64,000 nt of DNA from Aromatoleum toluvorans (GCF_012910905.1 NZ_WTVN01000019.1:29564-93563), one strand, 5' to 3'; positions 44,678 to 54,185 are shown, counted from the first letter of the stretch. Numbers and translations are program-made. The notes: generated by a model from the letters alone, not told the origin.

Positions 44678-45349
44678 TCAGTGCGCCGGCGTGGGCGGTG
44701 CCGCGGGATGCACCGGCAGCACCGCCGGCGGCTGCGCGGGCGTGCCGTCCCGATTGACGCTGTGGCAGCGGTAGCAGTTGCGGTGCGTGATGAAGGCCAC
44801 GCGGTCGTGGCACTTGCCGCAGAACTGCCCGCGGAAGATGTCCTCCATGCGGATCTTCGTGCTCCCGGCCTTCTCCGCGAACGGATCGGGGTGGCAGTTC
44901 TTGCACGCCAGCCATTCGGTGTGCGCGCGGTGCGGGAAGCGCACGTTGGGCATCTCCTTGGTGTTGCGCAGGATCACGTCGAGGTCGAGCGGCGGCTCGC
45001 CGTCCTTGCCGTCGATGCGCTGACGCGGCTGGATCAGGCCCTGGCGCAGCGCGGTCATCCAGTCGACCTTGCCGTCGCGGTCGCGCGGCAGGTCGCTCAG
45101 CGCCTCGTCGGCGCGCTGCAGGCGTTCGTACGCGGGACTCGCCGGATCGTAGAACTCGCCGGCGGGGGCGCGCTGCTGCCCGCCGACACGCGGCGCGGGC
45201 GCGGCGGCCGGCTTCTCTTCCGCATCGGGCGGCACTTCCACGGTTTTCAGTGCGGCGCCGGCGTAAGGCCCGGCGGCATACAGCACGGCCGCGACGCACA
45301 GGCCGGCCAGACCACGCAAGATTCGTTTTCCCATCAGATCACTGTCCAT
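44678..45349 (-). CDS. c7-type triheme cytochrome c, third copy
   Basis: 223 residues: signal/anchor (GKRILRGLAGLCVAAVLYA), Pro/Ala-rich linker, and triheme domain CKNCH, CGKCH, CYRCH followed by a Pro-rich tail. Paralogue of the cytochrome at 3505-4170: both have an HTEWL-C-x-N-CHP first heme block and VxWxxAL upstream. ATG 45349 follows an AGGATGG stretch; ATG 45334 is equally plausible. Isolated from the main cluster, divergent from creA. Confidence 0.88.
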   Translation of the reverse strand: MDSDLMGKRILRGLAGLCVAAVLYAAGPYAGAALKTVEVPPDAEEKPAAAPAPRVGGQQRAPAGEFYDPASPAYERLQRADEALSDLPRDRDGKVDWMTALRQGLIQPRQRIDGKDGEPPLDLDVILRNTKEMPNVRFPHRAHTEWLACKNCHPDPFAEKAGSTKIRMEDIFRGQFCGKCHDRVAFITHRNCYRCHSVNRDGTPAQPPAVLPVHPAAPPTPAH

Positions 45350-45679
45350 CCATCCTGCCGCGCCTGCACGCAAGTTCGGCGCCAACCGCATGCCCCTGCC
45401 GGCGGGGTCCTTCCCCGCCCGGGCGCACGCAGCGGCACGTTCGGCGCGCATTCTGCCCCCTCCGCAGCAATCCGGCCACAGCAGAATCGTGCAGCCGCGG
45501 TCCGGTGCGACCGCCGGCACCGTGCGACCCGGTATCGGTACGACGACACGCCGGCCGTGCCGTTCCCGCGGCCGGGAATCGCGGACGCCGCGCGGGCACC
45601 CGGCGCTATACTCCCCGCATACGCGCCGCCGGGGCACCGCCTGCGGCCGCAACCTGCCACTCGTGGAGAACCTGACGGC
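45350..45679. other. intergenic region between divergent cytochrome and creA
   Basis: 330 bp with no convincing gene. It must carry both promoters; I saw no clear -10/-35 or dyad. Confidence 0.4.
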
Positions 45680-46165
45680 ATGACACACGCACTACAGCGG
45701 CTCGCCGCGACCCTCCTCGGCTGCGTCCTGTTCCCGGCGGGGACGGCGCTGGCCGAAACGCTCGGCGACGTCTCGACGGTCTGGAAGCTGATCGGCCCGA
45801 ACCACAAGATCGTCGTCGAGGCCTACGACGACCCGCGCGTCGAAGGCATCACCTGCTACGTGTCGCGCGCGAAGACCGGCGGCCTGTCGGGCGCCTTCGG
45901 CCTCGCCGAAGACGTCGCCGAGGCCTCGATCGCGTGCCGCCAGGTCGGACCGATCCACGTCGCGAAACCGCTGCCGCTCAAGGAGGAAGTGTTCTCGGAG
46001 CGGCAGTCCATCCTGTTCAAGCGCCTGCAGGTCGTGCGCATGGTCGACAGCAAGCGCAACGTGCTCGTCTATCTGACCTATTCGGACAAGATCATCGAGG
46101 GCAGCCCACAGAACAGCGTCACCGCGGTCGCGGTGGACCGCGCCACGCCGATTCCCGTACGCTGA
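45680..46165 (+). CDS. creA: CreA family periplasmic protein
   Basis: 161 residues: signal peptide (about 1-25) then a CreA domain (VWKLIGPNHKIVVEAYDDP, GITCYVSRAKTGG). CreA is conserved in proteobacteria; function unknown. GGAGAA upstream of ATG 45680. Confidence 0.92.
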   Translation: MTHALQRLAATLLGCVLFPAGTALAETLGDVSTVWKLIGPNHKIVVEAYDDPRVEGITCYVSRAKTGGLSGAFGLAEDVAEASIACRQVGPIHVAKPLPLKEEVFSERQSILFKRLQVVRMVDSKRNVLVYLTYSDKIIEGSPQNSVTAVAVDRATPIPVR

Positions 46166-46173
46166 AATGCAAA

Positions 46174-46196
46174 GGGCCGCGCGAAAAGCGCGGCCC
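46174..46196. terminator. hairpin between convergent creA and lipoprotein genes
   Basis: Perfect 9-bp arms GGGCCGCGC/GCGCGGCCC with a GAAAA loop. No U-tract after the + strand side; AAA before it gives short U's on the - strand. Probably shared by both genes. Confidence 0.65.
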
Positions 46197-46238
46197 CCTG
46201 GTGCATCCCGGGCCGCACACGGGTGCGGCCGCCACGGA

Positions 46239-46958
46239 TCACTTGCCCACGCGCACCGCGCTGGCGAAGATGATCTGGTCGAACTTGCGGTTCAGCGAGG
46301 TGCTGGTGAAGTTCGTCATGACCATGCCGTCACCCCAGCTGACCGTGTCGCCGGCCTTCGCCTCGGTGACCGGCGCGGCGACCCACACGGTGGCGCCGTT
46401 CTGCTGCACTTCGAGGTAGGTGTAGCCGCCGCCATTCACGACGCTCTTCACCTGACCGCTGCTGCCGGCCGGCGCGGCGGCCTGCGCGGCCGGCTGCTGC
46501 ATGCCCTGCATCGGCGGATGCTGGCCCATCGCCTGGCCGGCCATCGGCTGCGTACCGTGCGGCGCCACCCCGGTCGGCGACGACCCGGCGGGACCCCAGG
46601 CGTTCACGAACAGGATGCGGTCGAACGTGCGGTTCAGCGACTTCGACGCGAAGTTCGTCATCACGGCCGAATCGCCCCACTGGACGGTGTCGCCGGTCTT
46701 GACTTCGATCTGCCCGCCGGCGATCCACACCTTTTCGCCGTTGGCCGCCTCGACCTCGGCATAGGTGTAGCCGCCGCCCTGCAGCAGCTGCACGACCTTG
46801 CCGGAATTCGGCGTGGCGGCGGAGACGGCTGCAGGCGCCGCCGGAGCGGCGGGCGCAGCGACCTGGGGCGCCGGGCTCGGGGCGGCGGCCTCTTCTTTCT
46901 TGGAACATGCAGCAAGGCCGACCGACGCGGCAACAGCGACCAACAACCAGGCTTTCAC
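46239..46958 (-). CDS. lipoprotein with duplicated NrfJ-like domain
   Basis: 239 residues. Lipobox VGLAAC (Cys18), an Ala/Pro linker, then two copies of a ~70-residue domain: GGGYTYAEVEAANGEKVWIA...GDTVQWGDSAVMTNF and GGGYTYLEVQQNGATVWVA...GDTVSWGDGMVMTNF, each ending SLNR.FD.I.F. The fold is probably an OB-type barrel as in NrfJ-related proteins. GTG start. Function unknown; a Met/Gln-rich linker between the copies could bind metal. Confidence 0.82.
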   Translation of the reverse strand: MKAWLLVAVAASVGLAACSKKEEAAAPSPAPQVAAPAAPAAPAAVSAATPNSGKVVQLLQGGGYTYAEVEAANGEKVWIAGGQIEVKTGDTVQWGDSAVMTNFASKSLNRTFDRILFVNAWGPAGSSPTGVAPHGTQPMAGQAMGQHPPMQGMQQPAAQAAAPAGSSGQVKSVVNGGGYTYLEVQQNGATVWVAAPVTEAKAGDTVSWGDGMVMTNFTSTSLNRKFDQIIFASAVRVGK

Positions 46959-47317
46959 AGGAACTCTCCGAAAACGTCACGGCCGATTAGCCGTGGAAGC
47001 GCGGATTCTATCACGCGAAAAAAATCCCATTCGACTGGATCGTAACCAATTTTCCACAGCGGGGCAGTGACTTACGCAGCCTGAACTGGGGAATTTCACC
47101 CCCTCGCGCAGCGCCCCGCCGCGGCCGTGCGATAATTGCGTTTTCAGGCAATCGAAGCCGATCTGTGCATCGGCCGCCTGAGCGGTCTACGTACCGCATT
47201 GTTTCACGGACGGGACGCCCTCGTGCATCCCTTTTAAGCCCCGGCGACTTCCGCACCGGGGCGGCTGTGGCGTCGCGCCGCGCGCGTCGTCATGAAGGAA
47301 TCGGGAGAGTAGGAATC
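46959..47317. other. 359-bp intergenic region with hairpins
   Basis: No gene supported. It holds possible hairpins GCCGAT/ATCGGC (about 47156-47174) and GCCCCGG/CCGGGGC (about 47237-47262) ahead of the redoxin gene, and an A-rich segment near 47018. Could be a structured leader; none matches a riboswitch I can name. Confidence 0.4.
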
Positions 47318-47872
47318 ATGTTCGATCCGCATTGCGCCGGACGGCGGCGCATGCTCGCCTCCATCGGGGGCCTCGTCGCGGCCGCCTTCGCGCCGCCGGC
47401 GCTGTCCATGCCGGGCAACTCGCGCACGCCGCTGCCGGGCGACAAGCTGGAAGCGGTGGGCCAGCTTCCGCCTGCGCCCGCAGCCCTGCGCCGCGTGCTG
47501 GAGCCGCTGCGCGGCAAATCCGTGCTGGTGAATTTCTGGGCGACCTGGTGCGAACCGTGCCGCACGGAAATGCCCGCGCTCGTCAGCCTGACCGAATCGG
47601 AACCGGGCCTCGCGCTCGTCACCGTCGCAGTCGCCGACCGTGCGGACGAGGTGCGCCGCTTCTTCGAGGACCACCTCGTCGACCCGCCGTTCGTGAACGA
47701 TCCCGAGCAGGTCATCTCGCGCGCATGGGACGTGCGCTACCTGCCGACCACCCTGCTCCTGGACGCCGCCCATCAGCCGCAGCTGCGCGTGCGCGGGGAT
47801 CTCGACTGGCATCACGACAGCGTGCGCGCGCGCATCCGCAGCGTCACCGCGAATCGTTCGGCCAAGGCGTGA
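47318..47872 (+). CDS. TlpA-like thioredoxin with Tat-like signal
   Basis: 184 residues: RRRMLASIGG leader (Tat-like), thioredoxin active site WCEPC (77-81), cis-Pro in RYLPTTLLLD. Periplasmic thiol-disulfide enzyme. TAGGA before ATG 47318. Followed by the transglutaminase-like gene after 17 bp. Confidence 0.85.
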   Translation: MFDPHCAGRRRMLASIGGLVAAAFAPPALSMPGNSRTPLPGDKLEAVGQLPPAPAALRRVLEPLRGKSVLVNFWATWCEPCRTEMPALVSLTESEPGLALVTVAVADRADEVRRFFEDHLVDPPFVNDPEQVISRAWDVRYLPTTLLLDAAHQPQLRVRGDLDWHHDSVRARIRSVTANRSAKA

Positions 47873-47889
47873 AACGGAGACCATCGACA

Positions 47890-48999
47890 ATGAACCGCAG
47901 GAATTTCCTCAGGACCTCCGCGATCGCCGCGAGCCTCGCGCTGCCCGCGTGGAGCCGCGCAGCGCTGCCCGTCGCGCCCGCCTTCACGCCGCGGCCGGAG
48001 AACGGTTGGCGCGTGTTCGAGCTCGTGACGCGCGTCGAGCCGGTCGCGACGGACGGCCCCACCCAGGTGTGGATCCCGCTGCCGACGGTGGCCGAAAGCG
48101 ACTGGAGCCGCCCGGTCGGCAACGCGTGGACCGGCAATGCCAGGGAGATGGTGCTCGCGACCGACCCGGTCTACGGCGCAACGATGCTGCACGCGACCTG
48201 GCCGGTGGCGACCGACGTCCCGGTGGTCGAGGTCGTAAGCCGCTGCGCGACGCGCGACCGCGCCGTCGACCTCGCGCATGGCGGGCGCGTGCCGCAACTC
48301 GCCGCGGCCGAGCGCGCGCTGTACACGCGGGCGACCGCGATGCTGCCGACCGACGGCATCGTGCTCGACACCGCGCGCGAGATCACGCGCGGCGCGAAGA
48401 GCGACGAGGACAAGGCGCGCGCGATCTACGAGTGGATCGTCGCCAACACCTTCCGCAACCCCAAGACGCGCGGCTGCGGCCTGGGCGACATCCGCGCGAT
48501 GCTGGAGACCGGCGACCTCTCCGGCAAGTGCGCCGACCTCAACGCGCTGTACGTCGGCCTCGCGCGCTCGCTGGGCCTGCCGGCGCGCGACGTCTACGGC
48601 ATCCGCGTCGCCGATTCGCGCTACGGTTACAAGAGCCTGGGCAAGAGCGGCGACGTGTCGCGCGCGCAGCACTGCCGCGCCGAGGTCTGGCTGGAGCACG
48701 CGGGCTGGGTGCCGATCGATCCGGCCGACGTGCGCAAGGTCGCGCTCGAGGAGCCACCGGGCAACCTGCTGCTGTCCGATCCGAAGGTCGTCGCGGCGCG
48801 CAACACGCTGTTCGGCGCGTGGGAGATGAACTGGCAGGCGTACAACTTCGGCCACGACATCCGCCTGCCGGGCAGCGACGGCCCCGACGCGCCCTACCTG
48901 ATGTATCCGCAGGGCGAGAACCGCGACGGCCGCTTCGACAGCCTGGACCCGGCGAACTTCCGCTACACGCTGACGGCACGCGAAATCACCGCGGCGTGA
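47890..48999 (+). CDS. Tat-exported transglutaminase-like protein
   Basis: 369 residues: Tat signal (RRNFLRTSAIAASL), and a transglutaminase-like core with Cys214 (GKCADLNAL), His261 and Asp277 (WVPIDPADV) as the triad. Such proteins are usually cysteine peptidases or amidases in bacteria. Substrate unknown. Confidence 0.88.
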   Translation: MNRRNFLRTSAIAASLALPAWSRAALPVAPAFTPRPENGWRVFELVTRVEPVATDGPTQVWIPLPTVAESDWSRPVGNAWTGNAREMVLATDPVYGATMLHATWPVATDVPVVEVVSRCATRDRAVDLAHGGRVPQLAAAERALYTRATAMLPTDGIVLDTAREITRGAKSDEDKARAIYEWIVANTFRNPKTRGCGLGDIRAMLETGDLSGKCADLNALYVGLARSLGLPARDVYGIRVADSRYGYKSLGKSGDVSRAQHCRAEVWLEHAGWVPIDPADVRKVALEEPPGNLLLSDPKVVAARNTLFGAWEMNWQAYNFGHDIRLPGSDGPDAPYLMYPQGENRDGRFDSLDPANFRYTLTAREITAA

Positions 49000-49055
49000 G
49001 CCGCGCGACGGTACGGGCCCGGCGCGGAACGGCCGGGCTTGCTATCATCGTCCGC

Positions 49056-49925
49056 ATGAAAGCTTCCCTCTGCGAGCAGCTCGACATCCGCGGGCTGCGC
49101 TACAACGTGCGCCACTGGGGCAGCGCCGATGCGCCAGCGGTGTTCTTCCTGCACGGCTGGATGGACACCTCCGCGACTTTCCAGTTTCTCGTCGATGCGC
49201 TCGCGCACGACTGGCACGTGATCGCGCCCGACTGGCGCGGTTACGGCGCGAGCGAATGGCTCGGCCGGCCGTACTGGTTCCCCGATTACTACGGCGACCT
49301 CGACGCGCTGCTCGCGCACTATTCGCCCGACCGCCCCGCGCGCCTCGTCGGGCACAGCATGGGCGCGGCGATCTCGTCGGCCTACAGCGGCGTGCGCCCG
49401 GACCGCGTCGCGCAGCTCGTGATGATGGATTTCCTCGGCCTGACCGCGACGGCCGAAGACGATGCGCCCGCGCAGCTCGCCGGCTGGCTCGACAACCTGC
49501 GCAAGGAGCAGCCGCTGCGCGGCTACGCGGACCACGACGCGTTCGCGCGCCGGCTGCAGCTCGCCAACCCGCGGCTCACCGGCGCGAAGGCGGCCTTCCT
49601 CGCACGCCACGTGTCGCGCACGCTGCCCGACGGCCAGGTGACGATGGCCGGCGACCCGTGGCACAAGGTGCCGTCGCCGGTGCGCTACCAGGCCGGCGAC
49701 GTGATGGCGGCCTGGCGCGGGATCAAGGCGCCGGTGCTGATGATGCTCGCCGACAAGGGCTACGTCGCCGAGCGCTTCGCCGACGCCCCCGCGGAGATCG
49801 AGCGCCGCCTCGCCTGCTTCGCGGACATGCGGCGCGTGACGATCACCGACTCCGGCCACAACCTGCAGCACGACCAGCCGGAGCAGGTCGCCGCGGCGAT
49901 AGAGGCCTTCCTCGCACGCGACTGA
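49056..49925 (+). CDS. alpha/beta hydrolase
   Basis: 289 residues: oxyanion HGWMD, nucleophile elbow GHSMG (Ser101), catalytic His in DSGHNLQHDQPE. No signal peptide. Broad family; substrate cannot be told. Confidence 0.9.
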   Translation: MKASLCEQLDIRGLRYNVRHWGSADAPAVFFLHGWMDTSATFQFLVDALAHDWHVIAPDWRGYGASEWLGRPYWFPDYYGDLDALLAHYSPDRPARLVGHSMGAAISSAYSGVRPDRVAQLVMMDFLGLTATAEDDAPAQLAGWLDNLRKEQPLRGYADHDAFARRLQLANPRLTGAKAAFLARHVSRTLPDGQVTMAGDPWHKVPSPVRYQAGDVMAAWRGIKAPVLMMLADKGYVAERFADAPAEIERRLACFADMRRVTITDSGHNLQHDQPEQVAAAIEAFLARD

Positions 49926-49960
49926 GGCCCATGTCCGGCGGCCCTCTCGTGACGGCGCGA

Positions 49961-50054
49961 CCGTAGGGCGGATGAGCCGAAGGCGTTATCCGCCGCATGG
50001 GACTCGCCGCCCGCGGACATACGGCGGAAGGCGCTGCGCTTTTCCGCCCTACGG
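49961..50054. repeat. REP-like paired inverted repeats
   Basis: CCGTAGGGCGGAT at 49961 and TTCCGCCCTACGG ending 50054 form an outer inverted repeat; inside are two hairpins (GGCGGAT/ATCCGCC and GGCGGAA/TTCCGCC), each with a gcgtt/gcgctt loop. This is the typical extragenic palindrome type found after genes. Lies between convergent genes. Confidence 0.65.
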
Positions 50055-50082
50055 TGCTACGGTCCGCTGATCCCGATCCGGC

Positions 50083-51960
50083 TCAACGCATCTCGCCGCG
50101 CAGCCCGGCGACCGCCGCCTGCAGGCTTTCGGGCGTGGCCGCCTCGGCTGCGACGGGCAGGCCGCCGACCACCTCGATGCGGCTGAAGAAACCGCGCCGC
50201 AGCGGCCGGCTGAAGGCGGGGCCGTCCTTGCGGCTGAAGCTGCTGCCCCACAGGCCGCGCAGCGCGAGCGGCACGACCGGCACCGGCGTGCGCGCGAGGA
50301 TGCGCGTGACGCCCGAACGGAAGGGCTTCAGCTCGCCGTCGTCGGTGATGCGCCCTTCGGGGAAGATGCCGACGAGTTCTCCCGCTTCGAGCGCGCCGGA
50401 GACCTCGTCGAAGGCGCGCTCCATCATCGCCGCGTCCTCCTTCGCCGGGGCGATCGGGATCGCGCGGCTCGCGCGGAACACGAAGGACAGCACCGGCCAG
50501 CGGAAGATCTGGTGGTCCATCACGAAGCGCACCGGCCGGCGCGAGGCGGCCATGATCACGAGCGCATCGACGAAGCTGACGTGGTTCGCGACGAGCAGCG
50601 CCGGCCCCTCCTCGGGGATGTGCTCGATGCCCTGCGCGCGCAGCCGGTACACGGTATGCACGAGCAGCCACACGATGAAGCGCACGAGGAACTCGGGCAC
50701 CAGCGTGTAGATGTAGAGCGCCACGGCGGCATTGAGCACCGCGGTGATCAGGATCAGCTGCGGGATCGTGACGCCCGCCGCGAGCAGGCCCGCGCCGAGG
50801 CCGGCGGCGACGACCATGAAGAGGGCGTTGAGGATGTTGTTGCCGGCGATGATGCGCGAGCGGTGCGCGGGGTTCGAGCGCGCCTGCACCAGCGCGTACA
50901 GCGGCACGATGAAGAAGCCGCCGAACACGCCGATCATCACCAGATCGACGAGCGCGCGCCAGGTCGCGGGGGCGCCCAGCACCGCCGCGAGCGGCAGCGG
51001 GTCGCCGGCGTGCGCGGCCGCGGGGCTCGCGAGCCACAGGTCGAAGGCGAACAGCGACAGCCCGATCGAGCCGAAGGGCACGAGGCCGATCTCGACGTGC
51101 TTGCCGGAGAGCTTCTCGCACAGCAGCGAGCCGGCGCCGATGCCCACCGAGAACAGCGCGAGCAGCAGCGTCACCGCGTGCTCGTCGCCGCCCAGCACGT
51201 CCTTCGCATAACCGGGGAACTGCGACAGGAACAGCGCGCCGTAGAACCAGAACCACGAGATGCCGAGGATGGAGAGGAAGACCGTGCGGTTCTCGCGCGT
51301 GAAGCGGATGTTGCGCCAGGTTTCGGTGAGCGGGTTCCAGTTGATCTTCAGCCCGGGGTCGGCGGCCGGCGCGGGCGGGATCCGGCGGCACGTCAGGTAG
51401 CCCGCGACGGCGACGGCGATCACCGCGGCCGACAGCCACGCCGCGCCGCCCGGCAGCGCGATCGTCACGCCGCCGGCGATGGTGCCGAGCAGGATCGCGA
51501 TGAAGGTGCCGGATTCGACCAGCGCGTTGCCGCCGACGAGTTCCTCTTCGCGCAGATAGACGGGCAGCACCGCGTATTTCACCGGCCCGAAGATCGTCGA
51601 ATGCACGCCCATCAGGAAGAGCGCGGCGAACAGCAGCGCCAGCGAATCGAGCGCGAACGCCACCGCCGCGAGCGCCATGATGGCGATCTCGAAGAGCTTC
51701 ACGAAGCGGATCAGGCGCGTCTTCTCGAACTTGTCCGCGAGCTGGCCGGAAGTCGCCGAAAACAGGAAGAAGGGCAGGATGAAGAGGCCCGCGGCGAGGT
51801 TCACGAGGACGCCCGGCGCGAGCGTCGTGAAGCGCGCCGCCTGGAAGGTGATCAGCACCACCAGCGCGTTCTTGTACAGGTTGTCGTTGAAGGCGCCGAG
51901 GAACTGCGTGAGGAAGAAGGGCAGGAAGCGCCGCTCGCGCATCAGCTGGAATTGGGTCAT
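50083..51960 (-). CDS. LplT-like MFS transporter fused to PlsC acyltransferase
   Basis: 625 residues. N-terminal MFS (about 1-420; FLTQFLGAFNDNLYKNALVV is the LplT-type start) and C-terminal 1-acylglycerol-3-phosphate acyltransferase with NHVSFVDAL (H-x4-D) and FPEGRIT. Expected to flip lysophospholipid inward and re-acylate it. Upstream neighbour is an Aas-like protein, matching the E. coli lplT-aas pair. Confidence 0.9.
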   Translation of the reverse strand: MTQFQLMRERRFLPFFLTQFLGAFNDNLYKNALVVLITFQAARFTTLAPGVLVNLAAGLFILPFFLFSATSGQLADKFEKTRLIRFVKLFEIAIMALAAVAFALDSLALLFAALFLMGVHSTIFGPVKYAVLPVYLREEELVGGNALVESGTFIAILLGTIAGGVTIALPGGAAWLSAAVIAVAVAGYLTCRRIPPAPAADPGLKINWNPLTETWRNIRFTRENRTVFLSILGISWFWFYGALFLSQFPGYAKDVLGGDEHAVTLLLALFSVGIGAGSLLCEKLSGKHVEIGLVPFGSIGLSLFAFDLWLASPAAAHAGDPLPLAAVLGAPATWRALVDLVMIGVFGGFFIVPLYALVQARSNPAHRSRIIAGNNILNALFMVVAAGLGAGLLAAGVTIPQLILITAVLNAAVALYIYTLVPEFLVRFIVWLLVHTVYRLRAQGIEHIPEEGPALLVANHVSFVDALVIMAASRRPVRFVMDHQIFRWPVLSFVFRASRAIPIAPAKEDAAMMERAFDEVSGALEAGELVGIFPEGRITDDGELKPFRSGVTRILARTPVPVVPLALRGLWGSSFSRKDGPAFSRPLRRGFFSRIEVVGGLPVAAEAATPESLQAAVAGLRGEMR

Positions 51961-52031
51961 TTCGGGGAACTCAGTTCGCGGTCCGGTGAAGGTGGTCGGG
52001 AGTGTAATGCGGGCAGGCCGATGCTTGCGGA

Positions 52032-54185
52032 TCAGGCCGCTTCCGCCCACCGCTTGAGCGTCACGTAGTCGATCTTGCCGGTACCCAGCAGCGGCAGCGC
52101 GTCGACCGGCACGATCTTGCGCGGCACCGCGAGCTCGGGCACGCCCAGTTCGCGCGCCGACGCGAGGAGGTGCTCGCGGGATAGCGCGCGATCGCTCGTG
52201 AAGAGCACCAACGCCTCGCCCTTAGCGGCGTCGGCCTGCGTCGACACGGCGTGCTGCGCGGCGGGGACGCTCGCGGCGGCGAGCTTCTCGACCGCTTCGA
52301 GGCTCACCATCTCGCCGGCGATCTTCGCGAAGCGTTTGACGCGCCCGACGATGCGCACGAAGCCGTCGTCGTCGATCGTGACGACATCGCCGGTCTCGTA
52401 CCAGCCCTCGCCGGCGTCGGACGACGGCGGCTGCAGCACGCCGGGGCGATCGACCCTGAGGTAGCCGCTCATCAGGTTCGGGCCGGACACGTGCAGCAGG
52501 CCGCCCTCATTGATGCCCGGCACCGCCACGAGACGCGCCTGCAGGCCGGGGAGGAACTGGCCGACGGTGCCGCTGCGGTAGGCCATCGGCGTGTTCACCG
52601 CCATCACCGGCGCCGTCTCGGTCGCGCCGTAGCCTTCGAAGATGCGGATGCCGAAGCGCTCGAACCACAGCTGGCGCACCGGCTCGGCGAGCTTCTCGGC
52701 GCCGGCGATGACGTAGCGCAGGCGGTAGAAATCGTAGGGGTGGGCGAAGCGCGCGTAGTTCGCGAGGAAGGTGCTGGTGCCGAGCAGCACGCTGCAGCCG
52801 CGGTCGTAGGCGAGTTCGGGGATCACGCGGTAGTGCAGCGGGCTCGGGTAGAGGAAGACGTTCGCGCCCGAGAGCACCGGCAGCAGCCCCCCGGCGGTCA
52901 GGCCGAAGGAGTGGAAGAGCGGCAGCGCGTTGAGGATCTTGTCGTCGACCGAGAAATCGACCACTGCGCGGATCTGCGCGATGTTGGCGAGCAGCGCGCG
53001 GTGCGACAGCACGACACCCTTGGGCTTGCCTTCGGAGCCGGAGGTGAAGAGCACGACCGCCGTGTCCTCGGGCGAACCGATCGAAGTCGCCGCACGCGGG
53101 AAACGGATCGCCCACAACATCAGCCACAGCTTGTCGGCGAGGCCCATCTTTTCGCGCAGGTCTTCGAGATAGACGAAGCGCACCTCAGTGCACACATCAC
53201 TGAGCGCCGCGAGCTTGTCGCCGAGCTTCGCCTGCTCGACGAAGGCGCGTGACGTGACGATCGTGCGGATCTGCGCCGCCGTGCACGCCGCCTGCATGCC
53301 GTCGGGGCCGGCGGTGTAGTTGAGCATCGCCGGGATGCGGCGGAAGGCGGTGAGGCCGAAGACGAGACCCAGCGTCGGCGCGAGGTTGGGCAGCAGCAGG
53401 CCGACGTGCTCGTCCGGCGCGGACTCCTTCGCGACCAGGCGGCCGAGCGCGAGCGCCATCCTGATCAGGTCGCCGTAGGAGTATTCCTCCTGTTTCAGGT
53501 CCTCGACGAGGCGGCGCGAGCGGCCGTGGATCGACGCGGCGTCGAGCAGCGCCTCGAACAGCGTCTGCTGCGGGCGGCTCGCGAAGATCATCGCCTGCAT
53601 GATGCGGCGCATCGCCTCGCCCGCGCGGCGGCGGCGTTCGCGCGCGGTGGGCGCGACGGGCAGGTCGATGCGGGTGACCGGGTGGATTGTCAGCGACAGC
53701 TGCGGGAAGAGCCGCCTCGGAAAACGTCCGCCCATGCGCGAAAACCAAGTGCGCGCGGCGCCGTCGATCTTCACCGGCAGGATCGTCGCGCCGGTGCGCG
53801 CGGCGACGAAGGCCGGGCCGTCGTAGGTCTTCATCAGGCTGCCGGTGGTCGTGATGCGCCCTTCGGGGAAGATCACGACGGGACGGCCGGATTCGAGCAG
53901 GCGCACGACCTTCTTCATCGCCATCGGGCTCGTCGGATCGACCGCCAGGTAATCGACGAGCGTGAGCATCAGACGGAACCAGCGGTTGTTCGCGACCGTG
54001 GTATGCACGACGAACACCGGGTCGAGCGGCAGGAAGAGGCCCAGCAGCAGGCCGTCGAGGAAGGACTCGTGGTTCGCGATCACGAGCAGGCGCCCGGCTG
54101 CGGCGGGTGCCGTGCCGATCACGCGCACGCGGAACAGCACGCGGGCGAGGCCGCGGAGCACGAGTTTGAGGAGCGGTCGGAGCAT
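52032..54185 (-). CDS. Aas-like acyltransferase/acyl-ACP synthetase
   Basis: 717 residues. N-terminal PlsC domain (NHESFLDGL, FPEGRITTTG) and C-terminal AMP-forming acyl ligase (VVLFTSGSEGKPKGVVLSH, YETGDVV, GKIDYVTLKRW). Bifunctional 2-acyl-GPE acyltransferase/acyl-ACP synthetase type. ATG 54185 fits the domain start. Same strand as the MFS-PlsC gene, 71 bp upstream of it. Confidence 0.92.
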   Translation of the reverse strand: MLRPLLKLVLRGLARVLFRVRVIGTAPAAAGRLLVIANHESFLDGLLLGLFLPLDPVFVVHTTVANNRWFRLMLTLVDYLAVDPTSPMAMKKVVRLLESGRPVVIFPEGRITTTGSLMKTYDGPAFVAARTGATILPVKIDGAARTWFSRMGGRFPRRLFPQLSLTIHPVTRIDLPVAPTARERRRRAGEAMRRIMQAMIFASRPQQTLFEALLDAASIHGRSRRLVEDLKQEEYSYGDLIRMALALGRLVAKESAPDEHVGLLLPNLAPTLGLVFGLTAFRRIPAMLNYTAGPDGMQAACTAAQIRTIVTSRAFVEQAKLGDKLAALSDVCTEVRFVYLEDLREKMGLADKLWLMLWAIRFPRAATSIGSPEDTAVVLFTSGSEGKPKGVVLSHRALLANIAQIRAVVDFSVDDKILNALPLFHSFGLTAGGLLPVLSGANVFLYPSPLHYRVIPELAYDRGCSVLLGTSTFLANYARFAHPYDFYRLRYVIAGAEKLAEPVRQLWFERFGIRIFEGYGATETAPVMAVNTPMAYRSGTVGQFLPGLQARLVAVPGINEGGLLHVSGPNLMSGYLRVDRPGVLQPPSSDAGEGWYETGDVVTIDDDGFVRIVGRVKRFAKIAGEMVSLEAVEKLAAASVPAAQHAVSTQADAAKGEALVLFTSDRALSREHLLASARELGVPELAVPRKIVPVDALPLLGTGKIDYVTLKRWAEAA

